A DNA stretch of 64,000 nucleotides from Cochlodiniinecator piscidefendens (GTDB lineage: Bacteria; Pseudomonadota; Alphaproteobacteria; Rhodobacterales; Rhodobacteraceae): NCBI RefSeq assembly GCF_011326755.1, contig NZ_JAAOIE010000006.1, forward strand, positions 62,001 to 126,000. The letters are read 5' to 3'. A program made the position numbers and the translations under genes. This document shows positions 17,204 through 26,700 of the stretch, in pieces (position 1 is the first letter of the stretch; each line of letters starts with the position of its first letter). Under the pieces are notes generated by a model. The model was given only the letters and a program-made list of their open reading frames with translations, made no database searches and was not told where the DNA came from.

Positions 17204-17259
17204 CGACAAAATAAAGCGGGCCGCTCCGCCGAGTTGGCGATATTTTTGAAAGAGTAGAC

Positions 17260-18264
17260 ATGCCCAATACCGATACCATCACACTTGGTTTTCTTATTTT
17301 TCCGGGGTTTCCGATGGCCTGCTTGACCTCGGCGATTGAGCCTCTGCGGGCAGCAAACGAAATCGATGGCACCAAAAGTTTTGTTTGGAAGGTAATTTCA
17401 GAAGACGGGCAAGGCGTCGAAGCCAGTGCAGGTGTTATGTTTCAGCCTGATATTTCCCTTCGTGAGGCCAATGATTTGGACATGCTTTTTTTACTGTCCA
17501 GTCCAACAGGTGCGTTTCAGGACGCGAGCTTTGGGAATGGCAGTATTCGGAGATTTGCACGCCATGGTATGATCCTTGGGGCCGTTTCAGGCGGTGTATT
17601 TCCCTTAGCGCGATCGGGTATTCTGGATGATCATGTGTGTTCTATTCATTGGTGCTATAAAGCAGCGTTTCAGTCAGAGTTTCCGAAGATCGAAACAAAT
17701 GACGATGTGTTGGTGACCGACCGGCGGTGTTATACGGTTGCGGGGTCTGGGGCGATGTTTGATATGGCATTGCATATAATCGGTGAAACGATGGGTGATG
17801 CGATCATGACCGAGGTGGCCTGCTGGTTTCAGCACCCTTATATTCGTGAACGCGGTGTGCAGCAGAAAATCCCGGCATTTCGAAATGATACCACTGCGGA
17901 CGCATTGCCTGAAACCGTGGCGCGTGCCGTTGAAATGTTTGCTGAAAATTTGGAACATCCCATAGGTGTTCAAGATGTTGCTGACGCGATTGGCGTTTCT
18001 GCCCGGCAACTTGAGCGTAACTTCAAAGCGGCGACAGATTATAGTCCGCTGCTTTATTATCGCCGGATGCGTATGAACGCGGCGCGACAACTGGTTTTGT
18101 ATTCGCGTGAACCGATGGTCGAGATCGCGCAGGCGGTTGGATACGCAAGCTCGACAACGCTCTCGCAGCATTATCGTGCGCAGTTTGGGGTGACACCACA
18201 GGAAGATCGCAATCAACTCAACCAATTTCGGATCAGAGATAACCTGCCGTTGCCGTCCCTTTAG
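17260..18264 (+). CDS. GlxA-family AraC regulator (DJ-1/PfpI-like domain plus AraC HTH)
   Basis: 334 residues. The N-terminal 190 residues form the DJ-1/PfpI-like ligand domain (LGFLIFPGFPMACLTSAIEPLRAANE). The cysteine nucleophile position of the enzyme relatives reads S-G-G (AVSGGVFPLARSGIL), so it should be a sensor, not an enzyme. The C-terminus carries two AraC helix-turn-helices (VQDVADAIGVSARQLERNFK; MVEIAQAVGYASSTTLSQHY). It sits between mgd and mgs operons and is the best candidate regulator of both. The ligand might be a methylated amine intermediate, by inference. Confidence 0.9.
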   Translation: MPNTDTITLGFLIFPGFPMACLTSAIEPLRAANEIDGTKSFVWKVISEDGQGVEASAGVMFQPDISLREANDLDMLFLLSSPTGAFQDASFGNGSIRRFARHGMILGAVSGGVFPLARSGILDDHVCSIHWCYKAAFQSEFPKIETNDDVLVTDRRCYTVAGSGAMFDMALHIIGETMGDAIMTEVACWFQHPYIRERGVQQKIPAFRNDTTADALPETVARAVEMFAENLEHPIGVQDVADAIGVSARQLERNFKAATDYSPLLYYRRMRMNAARQLVLYSREPMVEIAQAVGYASSTTLSQHYRAQFGVTPQEDRNQLNQFRIRDNLPLPSL

Positions 18265-18274
18265 GTCGTGCAGC

Positions 18275-18607
18275 CTATAGGGTTTTGGTACCCGTAAAGT
18301 TTTCGAACCCTTCGGTTGTCTCTGTTAAATCGGCCTCATAATGGGCGATCATAGGCATTGCTATGGGTTCAATGGATGTGTTCCAAACAGGCCCATCATA
18401 AAACCCGCCTTTTATTTTTTCGCGTTCAGCGAGCGACGTAAAGGCGCGCATCCAATGGACTTTGTCCGGATTTTCGAGATCGCGCAGAGGACCAAAGACC
18501 AACATACCCGCATCCCGCAAAGCATCCCGGTTCTTATGTTCAAAGAATTCAATAAACGCTTCGCGCTGTCCGGAATTCAGGGTGTAGTGGCGGATTTCTA
18601 TGATCAT
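18275..18607 (-). CDS. NIPSNAP-family protein
   Basis: 110 residues with the NIPSNAP/dimeric alpha-beta barrel pattern: MIIEIRHYTLNSGQREAFIEFFE at the start, GMLVFGPLRDLENPDKVHWMRAF in the middle. Biochemical role unknown. ATG 18607 is taken; an in-frame TTG at 18625 would add six residues. It is convergent with the GlxA-type gene (10 bases between stops) and divergent from mgsA, with a 173-base gap (18608-18780) likely to carry the mgs promoter. Confidence 0.82.
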   Translation of the reverse strand: MIIEIRHYTLNSGQREAFIEFFEHKNRDALRDAGMLVFGPLRDLENPDKVHWMRAFTSLAEREKIKGGFYDGPVWNTSIEPIAMPMIAHYEADLTETTEGFENFTGTKTL

Positions 18608-18780
18608 TGCTGCGTCTTTCCCCAATTTGTTCGGTTCAACATGCGCGATGGTTGCAGCTTCCGCAAGGATGCGATCTTTGCATTTAATGCCTCAGAGGAA
18701 ACAAAGTTTCTTTTGGGTTGAATGGATGAAGCCTTGGTGCTAGCCTTGATTCGAGACATAAATACAGGAGACCCTTCATT

Positions 18781-19677
18781 ATGTGCGGGATTGTAGGTCT
18801 TTTCCTAAAAGACAAAGCGTTGGAGCCTAAGTTGGGCGAAATGCTTACCGATATGCTGATTACCATGACAGACCGAGGCCCCGACAGCGCGGGGATTGCG
18901 ATCTATGGAAACGACGCGGATCAAAATGCGAAACTGACTGTGCAGTCAGATAACGCCGACAGTGATTTTGCGACTTTGGCGGCAGACTTGGGTATCGTTC
19001 TTGGAACGACGGTAGAGCTTAATCGGCGTGACACACATGCTGTGCTGGAAATGCCTGCGGATAAAACCGCTGCTGCGCGTCAGGCCGTTACCGAATTGCG
19101 CCCAGGCTTGCGGGTCATGAGCGAAGGCGACACAATTGAGATCTACAAAGAAGTTGGTCTGCCACAAGACGTTGCAAACCGCTTTGGCGTGTCCAACATG
19201 AGCGGAACACATGGCATCGGTCATACGCGTATGGCAACTGAATCTGCTGTGACAACCGAAGGGGCGCACCCGTTTTCTACGGCACCAGATCAGTGCCTTG
19301 TACATAATGGATCATTGTCAAATCACAACAGCTTGCGTCGCAAACTGGTGCGAGACGGTGTTCGGATCGAAAGCATGAATGACACCGAAGTGGGCGCGGC
19401 TTACCTCACGTGGAAAATGCAAAACGGATCAACACTTGGCGAAGCGCTTGAAGGGTCCTTACAGGATCTGGATGGGTTCTTTACCTTTGTTGTGGGAACC
19501 AAAGATGGCTTTGGCGTTGTGCGCGATCCGATTGCTTGCAAACCCGCTGTTATGGCCGAAACTGACCAATACGTAGCATTCGGATCTGAGTACCGTGCCT
19601 TGGTCAATCTTCCAGGTATCGATGACGCCAAAGTCTGGGAACCTGAGCCCGCAACCGTATATTTCTGGAACCATTGA
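18781..19677 (+). CDS. mgsA: N-methylglutamate synthase subunit A (class II glutamine amidotransferase-like)
   Basis: 298 residues beginning MCGIVGLF, so Cys2 would be the N-terminal nucleophile of a class II amidotransferase domain. GIGHTRMATES, HPFSTAPDQCLVHNGSLSNHN and NDTEVGAAYL complete the pattern. In the complex it releases methylamine from gamma-glutamylmethylamide, the analogue of glutamine in glutamate synthase. AGGAGA lies 8-9 bases upstream of the ATG. The mgsB start follows after one base. The gene product is homologous to the N-terminal domain of GltB. Confidence 0.93.
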   Translation: MCGIVGLFLKDKALEPKLGEMLTDMLITMTDRGPDSAGIAIYGNDADQNAKLTVQSDNADSDFATLAADLGIVLGTTVELNRRDTHAVLEMPADKTAAARQAVTELRPGLRVMSEGDTIEIYKEVGLPQDVANRFGVSNMSGTHGIGHTRMATESAVTTEGAHPFSTAPDQCLVHNGSLSNHNSLRRKLVRDGVRIESMNDTEVGAAYLTWKMQNGSTLGEALEGSLQDLDGFFTFVVGTKDGFGVVRDPIACKPAVMAETDQYVAFGSEYRALVNLPGIDDAKVWEPEPATVYFWNH

Positions 19678-19678
19678 T

Positions 19679-20362
19679 ATGCAGACGTTTGATTTAGAAG
19701 CAGAGGGCCTGCGCGCATTGAACACCGCGTTGCACGCTCAGAACGACACAACCAACCAAACCGCATGGGAGGTCATCAACCCAAAGGGCAGCCATGCGAT
19801 TGCCGTTGGTTTGGATGCCCCTATTGAGGTCACTGTCAAAGGATCAACCGGCTACTATTGCGGCGGGATGAACCAGCAGGCGACGATCAATGTCCATGGT
19901 TCTGTTGGGCCGGGTGTGGCTGAAAACATGATGTCAGGCACCGTTGTGATTGAAGGTGATGCCAGCCAATACGCAGGGGCCACAGGCCACGGCGGTTTAC
20001 TGGTGATCAAAGGCAACGCAAGCTCGCGCTGTGGGATTTCAATGAAGGGGATCGATATCGTTGTGCATGGCAACATCGGCCACATGTCAGCGTTTATGGC
20101 GCAGGCTGGTAGCCTTGTTGTTTGTGGTGATGCAGGCGACGCGCTTGGTGATTCTTGTTATGAAGCAAAACTGTTTGTGCGCGGATCTGTTAAAAGCCTC
20201 GGCGCGGATTGCATCGAAAAAGAGATGCGCCCTGAACATATCGAACTGTTGAAAGATTTGCTGGAGCGCGCTGGTGCGGATGCAAAACCAGAAGAGTTCA
20301 AACGCTACGGTTCTGCACGTCAGCTTTATAACTTTGATGTTGATAATGCGGCTGCGTACTAA
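19679..20362 (+). CDS. mgsB: N-methylglutamate synthase subunit B (GltB GXGXG domain)
   Basis: 227 residues forming the right-handed beta-helix found at the C-terminus of glutamate synthase. Glycine-rich repeats run from GSTGYYCGGMNQQATINVHG to SFMAQAGSLVVCGDAGDALG. The role is structural, linking the amidotransferase and synthase parts. ATG 19679 starts one base after the mgsA stop; an upstream in-frame start inside mgsA is rejected. The mgsC gene follows after 12 bases. Confidence 0.92.
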   Translation: MQTFDLEAEGLRALNTALHAQNDTTNQTAWEVINPKGSHAIAVGLDAPIEVTVKGSTGYYCGGMNQQATINVHGSVGPGVAENMMSGTVVIEGDASQYAGATGHGGLLVIKGNASSRCGISMKGIDIVVHGNIGHMSAFMAQAGSLVVCGDAGDALGDSCYEAKLFVRGSVKSLGADCIEKEMRPEHIELLKDLLERAGADAKPEEFKRYGSARQLYNFDVDNAAAY

Positions 20363-20374
20363 GAGGGTAATGAT

Positions 20375-21709
20375 ATGAACGATAAGACAAATATCCCGCG
20401 TACTATGCCGATCCAATCGGCGACGTTTACGAACGAAATCAATGCCGAAATTCGCCGCGCGGCGGCCACTGGTATTTACGACATTCGTGGGGGTGGCGCC
20501 AAACGCAAAGTTCCGCATTTCGACGATCTTCTGTTTCTCGGGGCGTCTATTTCGCGTTATCCTCTCGAAGGGTACCGCGAACAATGTGACACCTCTGTTT
20601 TGCTCGGAACGCGTTTTGCAAAGAACCCGATCAAGCTTGATATACCTATCACAATCGCAGGGATGAGCTTTGGCGCGCTTTCGGGTCCAGCCAAGGAAGC
20701 ATTAGGGCGTGGCGCGTCGATGGCCGGAACATCAACGACAACCGGTGACGGTGGCATGACCCAAGAGGAACGTGGTCACTCCAAACAGCTGGTGTATCAA
20801 TACTTGCCGTCACGCTATGGGATGAACCCAAATGATTTGCGCAAGGCAGACGCGATTGAAATCGTGGTCGGGCAGGGCGCTAAACCCGGCGGTGGTGGCA
20901 TGCTGCTTGGTCAGAAAATTTCTGATCGGGTTGCCGGTATGCGGTGCCTGCCCAAGGGTATCGACCAACGGTCATCTTGTCGTCACCCAGATTGGACAGG
21001 CCCGGATGATCTTGAGATTAAAATTTTAGAACTGCGCGAAATCACGAACGGGCGTGTTCCGATCTATGTGAAGGTTGCAGGTGCGCGGCCGTATTTTGAT
21101 ACGACATTGGCGATCAAAGCGGGGGCTGATGTTGTTGTCCTTGACGGGATGCAAGGTGGCACAGCGGCGACACAGGATGTGTTCATCGAACATGTTGGCC
21201 AACCAACGCTCGCCTGTATTCGTCCTGCGGTTAAGGCGCTTCAGGATTTGGGAATGCACCGCAAAGTGCAGCTGGTTATCTCTGGCGGTATTCGGACAGG
21301 TGCGGATGTTGCAAAGGCGCTTGCGCTTGGCGCTGACGCGGTTTCTATCGGTTCTGCTGCAATGATCGCGATTGGCGACAATGACCCGAAATGGGAAAGC
21401 GAATATCAAAAACTCGGCACAACAACCGGGGCTTATGATGATTGGCACGAAGGCATGGACCCGGCAGGGATCACAACCCAAGACCCAGAGCTGATGAAGC
21501 GGGTTGATCCGGTTGATGCAGGGCGTCGCTTGCGTAATTACCTCAAGGTTATGACGCTTGAGGCACAGACAATCGCACGGGCATGTGGGCATAATCACCT
21601 ACATAATCTTGAGCCCGAAGATCTCTGCGCGCTGACAATGGAGGCCGCCGCAATGGCGCAGGTTCCTTTGGCAGGCACGGATTGGTACCCAGGAAAAGGT
21701 AGTTTTTAA
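20375..21709 (+). CDS. mgsC: N-methylglutamate synthase subunit C (FMN glutamate synthase domain)
   Basis: 444 residues, the FMN-binding synthase barrel of GltB as a separate protein. Typical segments are IPITIAGMSFGALSGPAKEALGRGA, GTSTTTGDGGMTQEER, VGQGAKPGGGGMLLG, ADVVVLDGMQGGTAATQDVF and ISGGIRTGADVAKALALGADAVSIG. It adds methylamine to 2-oxoglutarate reductively, giving N-methylglutamate. GAGGG is 8 bases upstream of the ATG. A strong terminator hairpin begins 8 bases after its stop, before gmaS. Confidence 0.93.
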   Translation: MNDKTNIPRTMPIQSATFTNEINAEIRRAAATGIYDIRGGGAKRKVPHFDDLLFLGASISRYPLEGYREQCDTSVLLGTRFAKNPIKLDIPITIAGMSFGALSGPAKEALGRGASMAGTSTTTGDGGMTQEERGHSKQLVYQYLPSRYGMNPNDLRKADAIEIVVGQGAKPGGGGMLLGQKISDRVAGMRCLPKGIDQRSSCRHPDWTGPDDLEIKILELREITNGRVPIYVKVAGARPYFDTTLAIKAGADVVVLDGMQGGTAATQDVFIEHVGQPTLACIRPAVKALQDLGMHRKVQLVISGGIRTGADVAKALALGADAVSIGSAAMIAIGDNDPKWESEYQKLGTTTGAYDDWHEGMDPAGITTQDPELMKRVDPVDAGRRLRNYLKVMTLEAQTIARACGHNHLHNLEPEDLCALTMEAAAMAQVPLAGTDWYPGKGSF

Positions 21710-21717
21710 TTCGGATT

Positions 21718-21752
21718 GGGCGCGCTTTCAGTAGGAAGCGCGCCCTTCTTTT
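21718..21752 (+). terminator. Intrinsic terminator between mgsC and gmaS
   Basis: Perfect 10-bp arms GGGCGCGCTT (21718-21727) and AAGCGCGCCC (21736-21745), an 8-base loop, then TTCTTTT. Only 27 bases separate it from the gmaS start, too few for a separate full promoter downstream. gmaS must depend on read-through, antitermination, or a promoter inside mgsC. Confidence 0.85.
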
Positions 21753-21779
21753 ACTCAACAGGGAAAGGAAAGTGGAACC

Positions 21780-23096
21780 ATGGCAATCGATCTGGCTACT
21801 TTCGCACAAGAAAAAGGCGTCAAATACTTTATGGTCACCTATACCGATTTATTCGGTGGCCAACGCGCAAAACTGGTACCGGCCCAAGCGATCGCCGGCA
21901 TGCAAAAAGACGGGGCAGGCTTTGCCGGTTTCGCAACATATTTGGATTTGACTCCGGCGCATCCTGACATGCTGTCGGTGCCAGACCCATCGTCCGTGAT
22001 CCAATTGCCATGGAAACCCGAAGTGGCATGGGTTGCCGGCAATTGCATAATGGAAGACGAACCTGTCGCACAAGCGCCGCGCAACGTGCTAAACCGTCTA
22101 ATCAAAGAGGCGGCAGATGAAGGTCTGCATGTTAAAACTGGCATTGAGGCCGAGTTTTTCCTACTGACCCCCAATGGCGAACAAATATCCGATCCTTATG
22201 ATACGGCTGATAAACCCTGCTATGATCAGCAGGCCGTGATGCGCCGCTATGACATCATTGCCGAAATCAGTGATTACATGTTGGAACTGGGCTGGGGTGC
22301 GTATCAAAACGACCACGAAGATGCCAATGGTCAGTTCGAAATGAACTGGGAATATGATGATGCATTAAAGACGGCTGATAAACACAGCTTCTTTAAATTC
22401 ATGACCAAAACCATTGCTGAAAAATACGGCTACCGGGCAACCTTTATGCCTAAACCGGTTGAAGGTTTAACTGGTAACGGGTGCCATGCGCATATCTCCG
22501 TTTGGGATGCGCCCGGCAGTGATGCAAAGGTAAACGTGTTTGCCGACAACTCTAAAGAACTGGGTTTGTCAGACAAAGGGCGCGCGTTTCTAGGCGGTAT
22601 CATGAAGCACGCCTCTGCCTTGGCGGCGATCACCAATCCGACGGTGAACAGCTATAAACGGATCAACGCGCCGCGCACAGCATCGGGCGCGACTTGGGCA
22701 CCAAACACTGTAACGTGGACCGGTAACAACCGTACACATATGGTGCGTGTTCCAGGGCCGGGTCGGTTTGAATTGCGCCTGCCGGATGGCGCAGTGAACC
22801 CTTATCTTTTGCAGGCGGTGATTATCGCTGCAGGTCTTGATGGTGTTCGCACCAACGCTGATCCGGGTAAACGTCATGATATCGACATGTACGCCGAAGG
22901 TCACAAAATCAAAGACGCGCCTAAATTGCCGCTGAACCTATTGGATGCGCTGCGCTATTACGACGAAGACGAAGGCCTGAAGTCGATGATGGGGGATGAG
23001 TTCTCAGCTGCTTATCTTAAGTTAAAGCACCAAGAGTGGAATTCATTTGTTTCCCATTTCTCACGTTGGGAAAAAGAGAATACACTCGACATCTAA
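21780..23096 (+). CDS. gmaS: Gamma-glutamylmethylamide synthetase
   Basis: 438 residues of the glutamine synthetase superfamily. It ligates monomethylamine to glutamate with ATP. Active-site segments: GIEAEFFLL, ENDHEDANGQFEMNW-like (QNDHEDANGQFEMN here), GNGCHAHISVWD, and TNPTVNSYKRINAPRTASGA followed by GRFELRLPDGAVNPYLL. True GlnA would have a different N-terminus and nitrogen-regulation context; linkage to mgs and mgd makes GmaS the clear choice. GGAAAG lies upstream of the ATG. Confidence 0.93.
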   Translation: MAIDLATFAQEKGVKYFMVTYTDLFGGQRAKLVPAQAIAGMQKDGAGFAGFATYLDLTPAHPDMLSVPDPSSVIQLPWKPEVAWVAGNCIMEDEPVAQAPRNVLNRLIKEAADEGLHVKTGIEAEFFLLTPNGEQISDPYDTADKPCYDQQAVMRRYDIIAEISDYMLELGWGAYQNDHEDANGQFEMNWEYDDALKTADKHSFFKFMTKTIAEKYGYRATFMPKPVEGLTGNGCHAHISVWDAPGSDAKVNVFADNSKELGLSDKGRAFLGGIMKHASALAAITNPTVNSYKRINAPRTASGATWAPNTVTWTGNNRTHMVRVPGPGRFELRLPDGAVNPYLLQAVIIAAGLDGVRTNADPGKRHDIDMYAEGHKIKDAPKLPLNLLDALRYYDEDEGLKSMMGDEFSAAYLKLKHQEWNSFVSHFSRWEKENTLDI

Positions 23097-23116
23097 TGAT
23101 GTGAAATTAAAGGAAG

Positions 23117-23145
23117 GCGCCCCGACATACCATGGGGCGCTTTTT
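23117..23145 (+). terminator. Rho-independent terminator of gmaS
   Basis: Arms GCGCCCC (23117-23123) and GGGGCGC (23134-23140) with a 10-base loop, followed by TTTTTC. It closes the methylamine island 20 bases after the gmaS stop. Confidence 0.88.
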
Positions 23146-23178
23146 CGCGTTCTGCTGAACTTTATATGTCCAGATCCG

Positions 23179-23646
23179 TCAGAATGAATCATCTTTGACA
23201 GATTGCATGGAAACATGTGTTGACGAGCTGCCGACGTGGGGAAGGGTAGATATGACTCTGCCTAAGATTTCGCGATAGCTGCGCATGTCATTGGTTCTGA
23301 GCTTTAAGAGATAATCAAATGCCCCGGCGATCATATGGCATTGCTCAATTTCAGGGACATTTTGCACACTAGCATTGAATTCGCGAAGCGCACCTTCGGT
23401 GGTGTCTGTTAAACGAACTTCAACAAATACGACCTGTTCCTTACCCAATTTGACCGGGTTTAAAATGGCCTTGAACCCCTGAATGTATCCCTCGGAAATC
23501 AATCTCTTTAGACGTACCTGACACGGGGTTTTTGAAAGGCCGACGCGTGCAGATAACTCTGTTACTGGTAAACGCCCTTCACGACTAAGGATTTGTATGA
23601 TTTCCACATCGTATCGGTCTAATTGATCTGTTTTGTGCGCATTCAT
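23179..23646 (-). CDS. putR: Lrp/AsnC-family regulator, probable PutR
   Basis: 155 residues. The N-terminal helix-turn-helix is DVEIIQILSREGRLPVTELS followed by ARVGLSKTPCQVRLKRL; the C-terminal RAM ligand-binding domain begins at about VVFVEVRLTDTTEGALREF. In alphaproteobacteria an Lrp-like activator (PutR) is often divergent from putA and responds to proline. Here it is divergent from putA with 121 bases between starts. Assignment to PutR rests on this arrangement. Confidence 0.88.
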   Translation of the reverse strand: MNAHKTDQLDRYDVEIIQILSREGRLPVTELSARVGLSKTPCQVRLKRLISEGYIQGFKAILNPVKLGKEQVVFVEVRLTDTTEGALREFNASVQNVPEIEQCHMIAGAFDYLLKLRTNDMRSYREILGRVISTLPHVGSSSTHVSMQSVKDDSF

Positions 23647-23652
23647 GGGTTA

Positions 23653-23702
23653 TTTGGCCAAAATATGGATTAATTTAAGTTGCTAATCTTTCATATGGAT
23701 TA
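23653..23702. promoter_or_regulatory. Candidate PutR operator: palindrome plus two direct repeats between putR and putA
   Basis: TTTGGCCAAA (23653-23662) is a perfect palindrome. It is followed by ATATGGATTA at 23663-23672 and again at 23693-23702, 30 bases apart (about three helical turns). A phased array in a 121-base divergent gap fits an Lrp-family octamer wrapping DNA. The function is inferred. Confidence 0.5.
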
Positions 23703-23767
23703 TTTTTGGTCAACTAGACTTTGTCTTTTGGTGTAATGTTGTCCAAACCAGTTCTTGAGGAGGAATT

Positions 23768-26700
23768 ATGTCTAGCTTGAACGAGATCCGCACACATCTT
23801 CGGCACAATAACCTGCGCAATGAAACGCAAGTCATACAAGAACTGATCGACGCTCATCCAATTTCTGCGGCGAAGCGTGCAGTCGTTCAGAATCGCGCAA
23901 CAGATTTGGTGACGGCAATTCGAAACGATAGCAATCCGGGCCTGATGGAAGTGTTCTTGGCGGAATATGGGTTATCGACAAACGAAGGCGTCGCATTAAT
24001 GTGCCTGGCAGAAGCGTTGCTTCGTGTGCCGGATGCCGAAACAATCGACGCTTTGATCGAAGATAAAATTGCCCCGTCGGCATGGGGTCAGCACCTTGGG
24101 CAATCTTCCTCTTCTCTGGTCAATGCCTCGACGTGGGCGTTGATGCTGACGGGTAAAGTTTTGCAAGATGGAACTGGGATCGCTGCAACGCTTAAGGGCG
24201 CTGTTAAACGGTTGGGAGAGCCAGTGATCCGCGTTGCGGTTGGGCGTGCAATGAAGGAAATGGGCGCGCAATTTGTACTTGGGCAAACCATCAAGGAAGC
24301 CGTCAAGCGTGGAAAAACCAAAGAGAGTGAAGGTTATACCTATTCTTATGACATGCTCGGAGAAGCGGCGCTAACTGCTGCGGATGCCACGGCGTTTCTG
24401 AACGCGTATTCAGATGCGATCGCAAAACTAGCGGATGAATGCCGATCCAATGATATTCGCGAAAACCCGGGAATTTCCATCAAACTCTCTGCGCTGCACC
24501 CACGGTATGAAGTGGGTCAAAAAGAACGGGTGATGAAGGAATTGGTGCCTGTAACCTTGCGATTGGCGCAGCAGGCTAAAGCCGCGGGCATGGGGTTAAA
24601 CATCGATGCCGAAGAGGCTGACCGTCTTGAGCTTTCGATGGATGTAATCGAAGCGGTGCTGCGCGATCCCTCTTTGGCGGGCTGGGATGGCTTTGGTGTT
24701 GTTGTGCAAGCCTACGGAAAGCGCGCGCCGCAAGTCATCGATTGGCTGTATGCGTTGTCTGGCGAATTGGATCGTAAAATTATGGTGCGGTTGGTCAAAG
24801 GCGCATATTGGGACACTGAAGTAAAACGGGCTCAGGTTGAGGGCCTGTCTGGATTTCCGGTTTTCACCCGTAAAGTTGCAACCGATGTGTCTTATGTGTG
24901 TTGCGCCCAAAAACTGCTGGGGATGACAGATAGAATTTATCCACAATTTGCCACGCACAACGCACATACTGTCGCGGCTGTTCTGGAAATGGCTGACGAT
25001 AAAACAACGTTTGAATTCCAACGCTTGCACGGTATGGGCGAAAGCCTACATGATTTGGTTCTTAAGAAAAATGGAACGCGTTGTCGGATCTATGCTCCCG
25101 TCGGAGCCCATCGTGATCTACTGGCGTATCTCGTGCGGCGTTTGTTGGAAAATGGTGCAAATTCGTCTTTTGTTAATCAGATTGTCGATGAAACTGTTGC
25201 CCCCGAAATTGTGGCGGCTGACCCTTTTGAAGCGTATGGCGCTGGGGGTGTGAATGCAGCGGTACGTTTACCGAGTGATATATACGGCGATGAGCGCCCA
25301 AATTCTCGCGGTTGGGATTTGCATGATATTGACGATCTCGCTGAAATCGAAGCCGCCCGCGCACCTTTCGAAAATCACTTTTGGAAAACGGGCCCATTAA
25401 TCAGTGGTGTGGTGAACGGCGATGCGGAACGCGCAGTTGTAAGCCCTGCTAATCATGATGACGCTGTAGGTTCGGTCGTTCAAGCTTCTCCCGAAGATGT
25501 AGAAACAGCGCTGGCAAACGCCACGGCTTGGGCGATGGATGCTAAGGCGCGTGCAGAGGTTCTGTGCCGCGCTGCGGATCTTTATGAACAGCACTTTGGT
25601 GAGTTCTTTGCTGCCCTCACGCGCGAAGCAGGAAAGACCCCGATGGATGCAATCGCCGAATTGCGCGAAGCTGTTGATTTCCTACGCTACTACGCTGCAC
25701 GGGGAACAGAGCTTTCTAATCCGGCGCGGGGCATTATGGCGTGTATCTCGCCGTGGAATTTCCCGCTGGCGATCTTTACCGGGCAAATTGCAGCGGCGTT
25801 GGCTGCTGGAAATGGGGTTGTGGCGAAACCGGCTGACCCCACCTCAATTACCGCCAGCATTGCTGTACGTTTGATCCATGAGGCAGGGGTGCCGGTGACC
25901 GCGTTACAACTCTTGCCGGGTCGCGGTTCTGTAGTGGGCGCACGTTTGACGTCGGATGAACGGGTTAAAGGCATCTGCTTCACGGGTTCCACGCACACGG
26001 CCCAAACAATAAACCGGGCGATGGTTGAGAAAATCACACCTGCTGCGCCTTTGATCGCGGAAACGGGTGGACTGAATTCAATGATTGTTGATTCAACAGC
26101 TCTGCCGGAACAAGCAATTAAAGACATTGTAGCCTCGGCCTTCCAATCTGCGGGGCAACGGTGTTCTGCGCTTAGATTGCTGTATGTACAAGAAGACGTC
26201 GCGGAAACTTTTTTGGAAATGCTCTATGGCGCGATGGATGAGTTGGTCGTCAATAATCCGTGGAGCCTACAAACGGATGTCGGGCCTGTTATCAATGAGG
26301 GCGCATATTCCGAAATTCAGGATTATATCGAAACTGCGCGTGTGCAAGGCCGGGTCTTAAAAGAGATTTCAGCGCCGGAAGTAGGAACATTTGTTGCTCC
26401 AACTGTGTTGAAAGTGAACGGCATCGCTGATCTGGAAAAAGAGGTTTTTGGCCCAGTTATGCATGTCGCTACGTACAAAGCGTCAGAGCTTGATGCCGTT
26501 GTTGATGCGATTAATGCCACTGGATTTGGTCTGACCTTTGGGATGCATTCGCGGATTGATGATCGGATTGAACAAGTCACTGCGCAGCTGAACGTTGGTA
26601 ACATGTATATCAACCGCAACCAAATCGGCGCGATTGTTGGATCGCAACCGTTTGGTGGTGAGGGGCTGTCAGGAACGGGCCCCAAGGCAGGTGGCCCATC

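Noticed and set aside
17222-17251. Terminator between the DksA-like and GlxA-type genes
   Set aside because: Only a 4-bp stem (CGCC/GGCG) before the T-rich stretch, too weak to report as a feature.
21780-23096. Glutamine synthetase (glnA) for the 21780 gene
   Set aside because: Sequence and linkage to mgs genes fit gamma-glutamylmethylamide synthetase; no glnB or nitrogen-control context.
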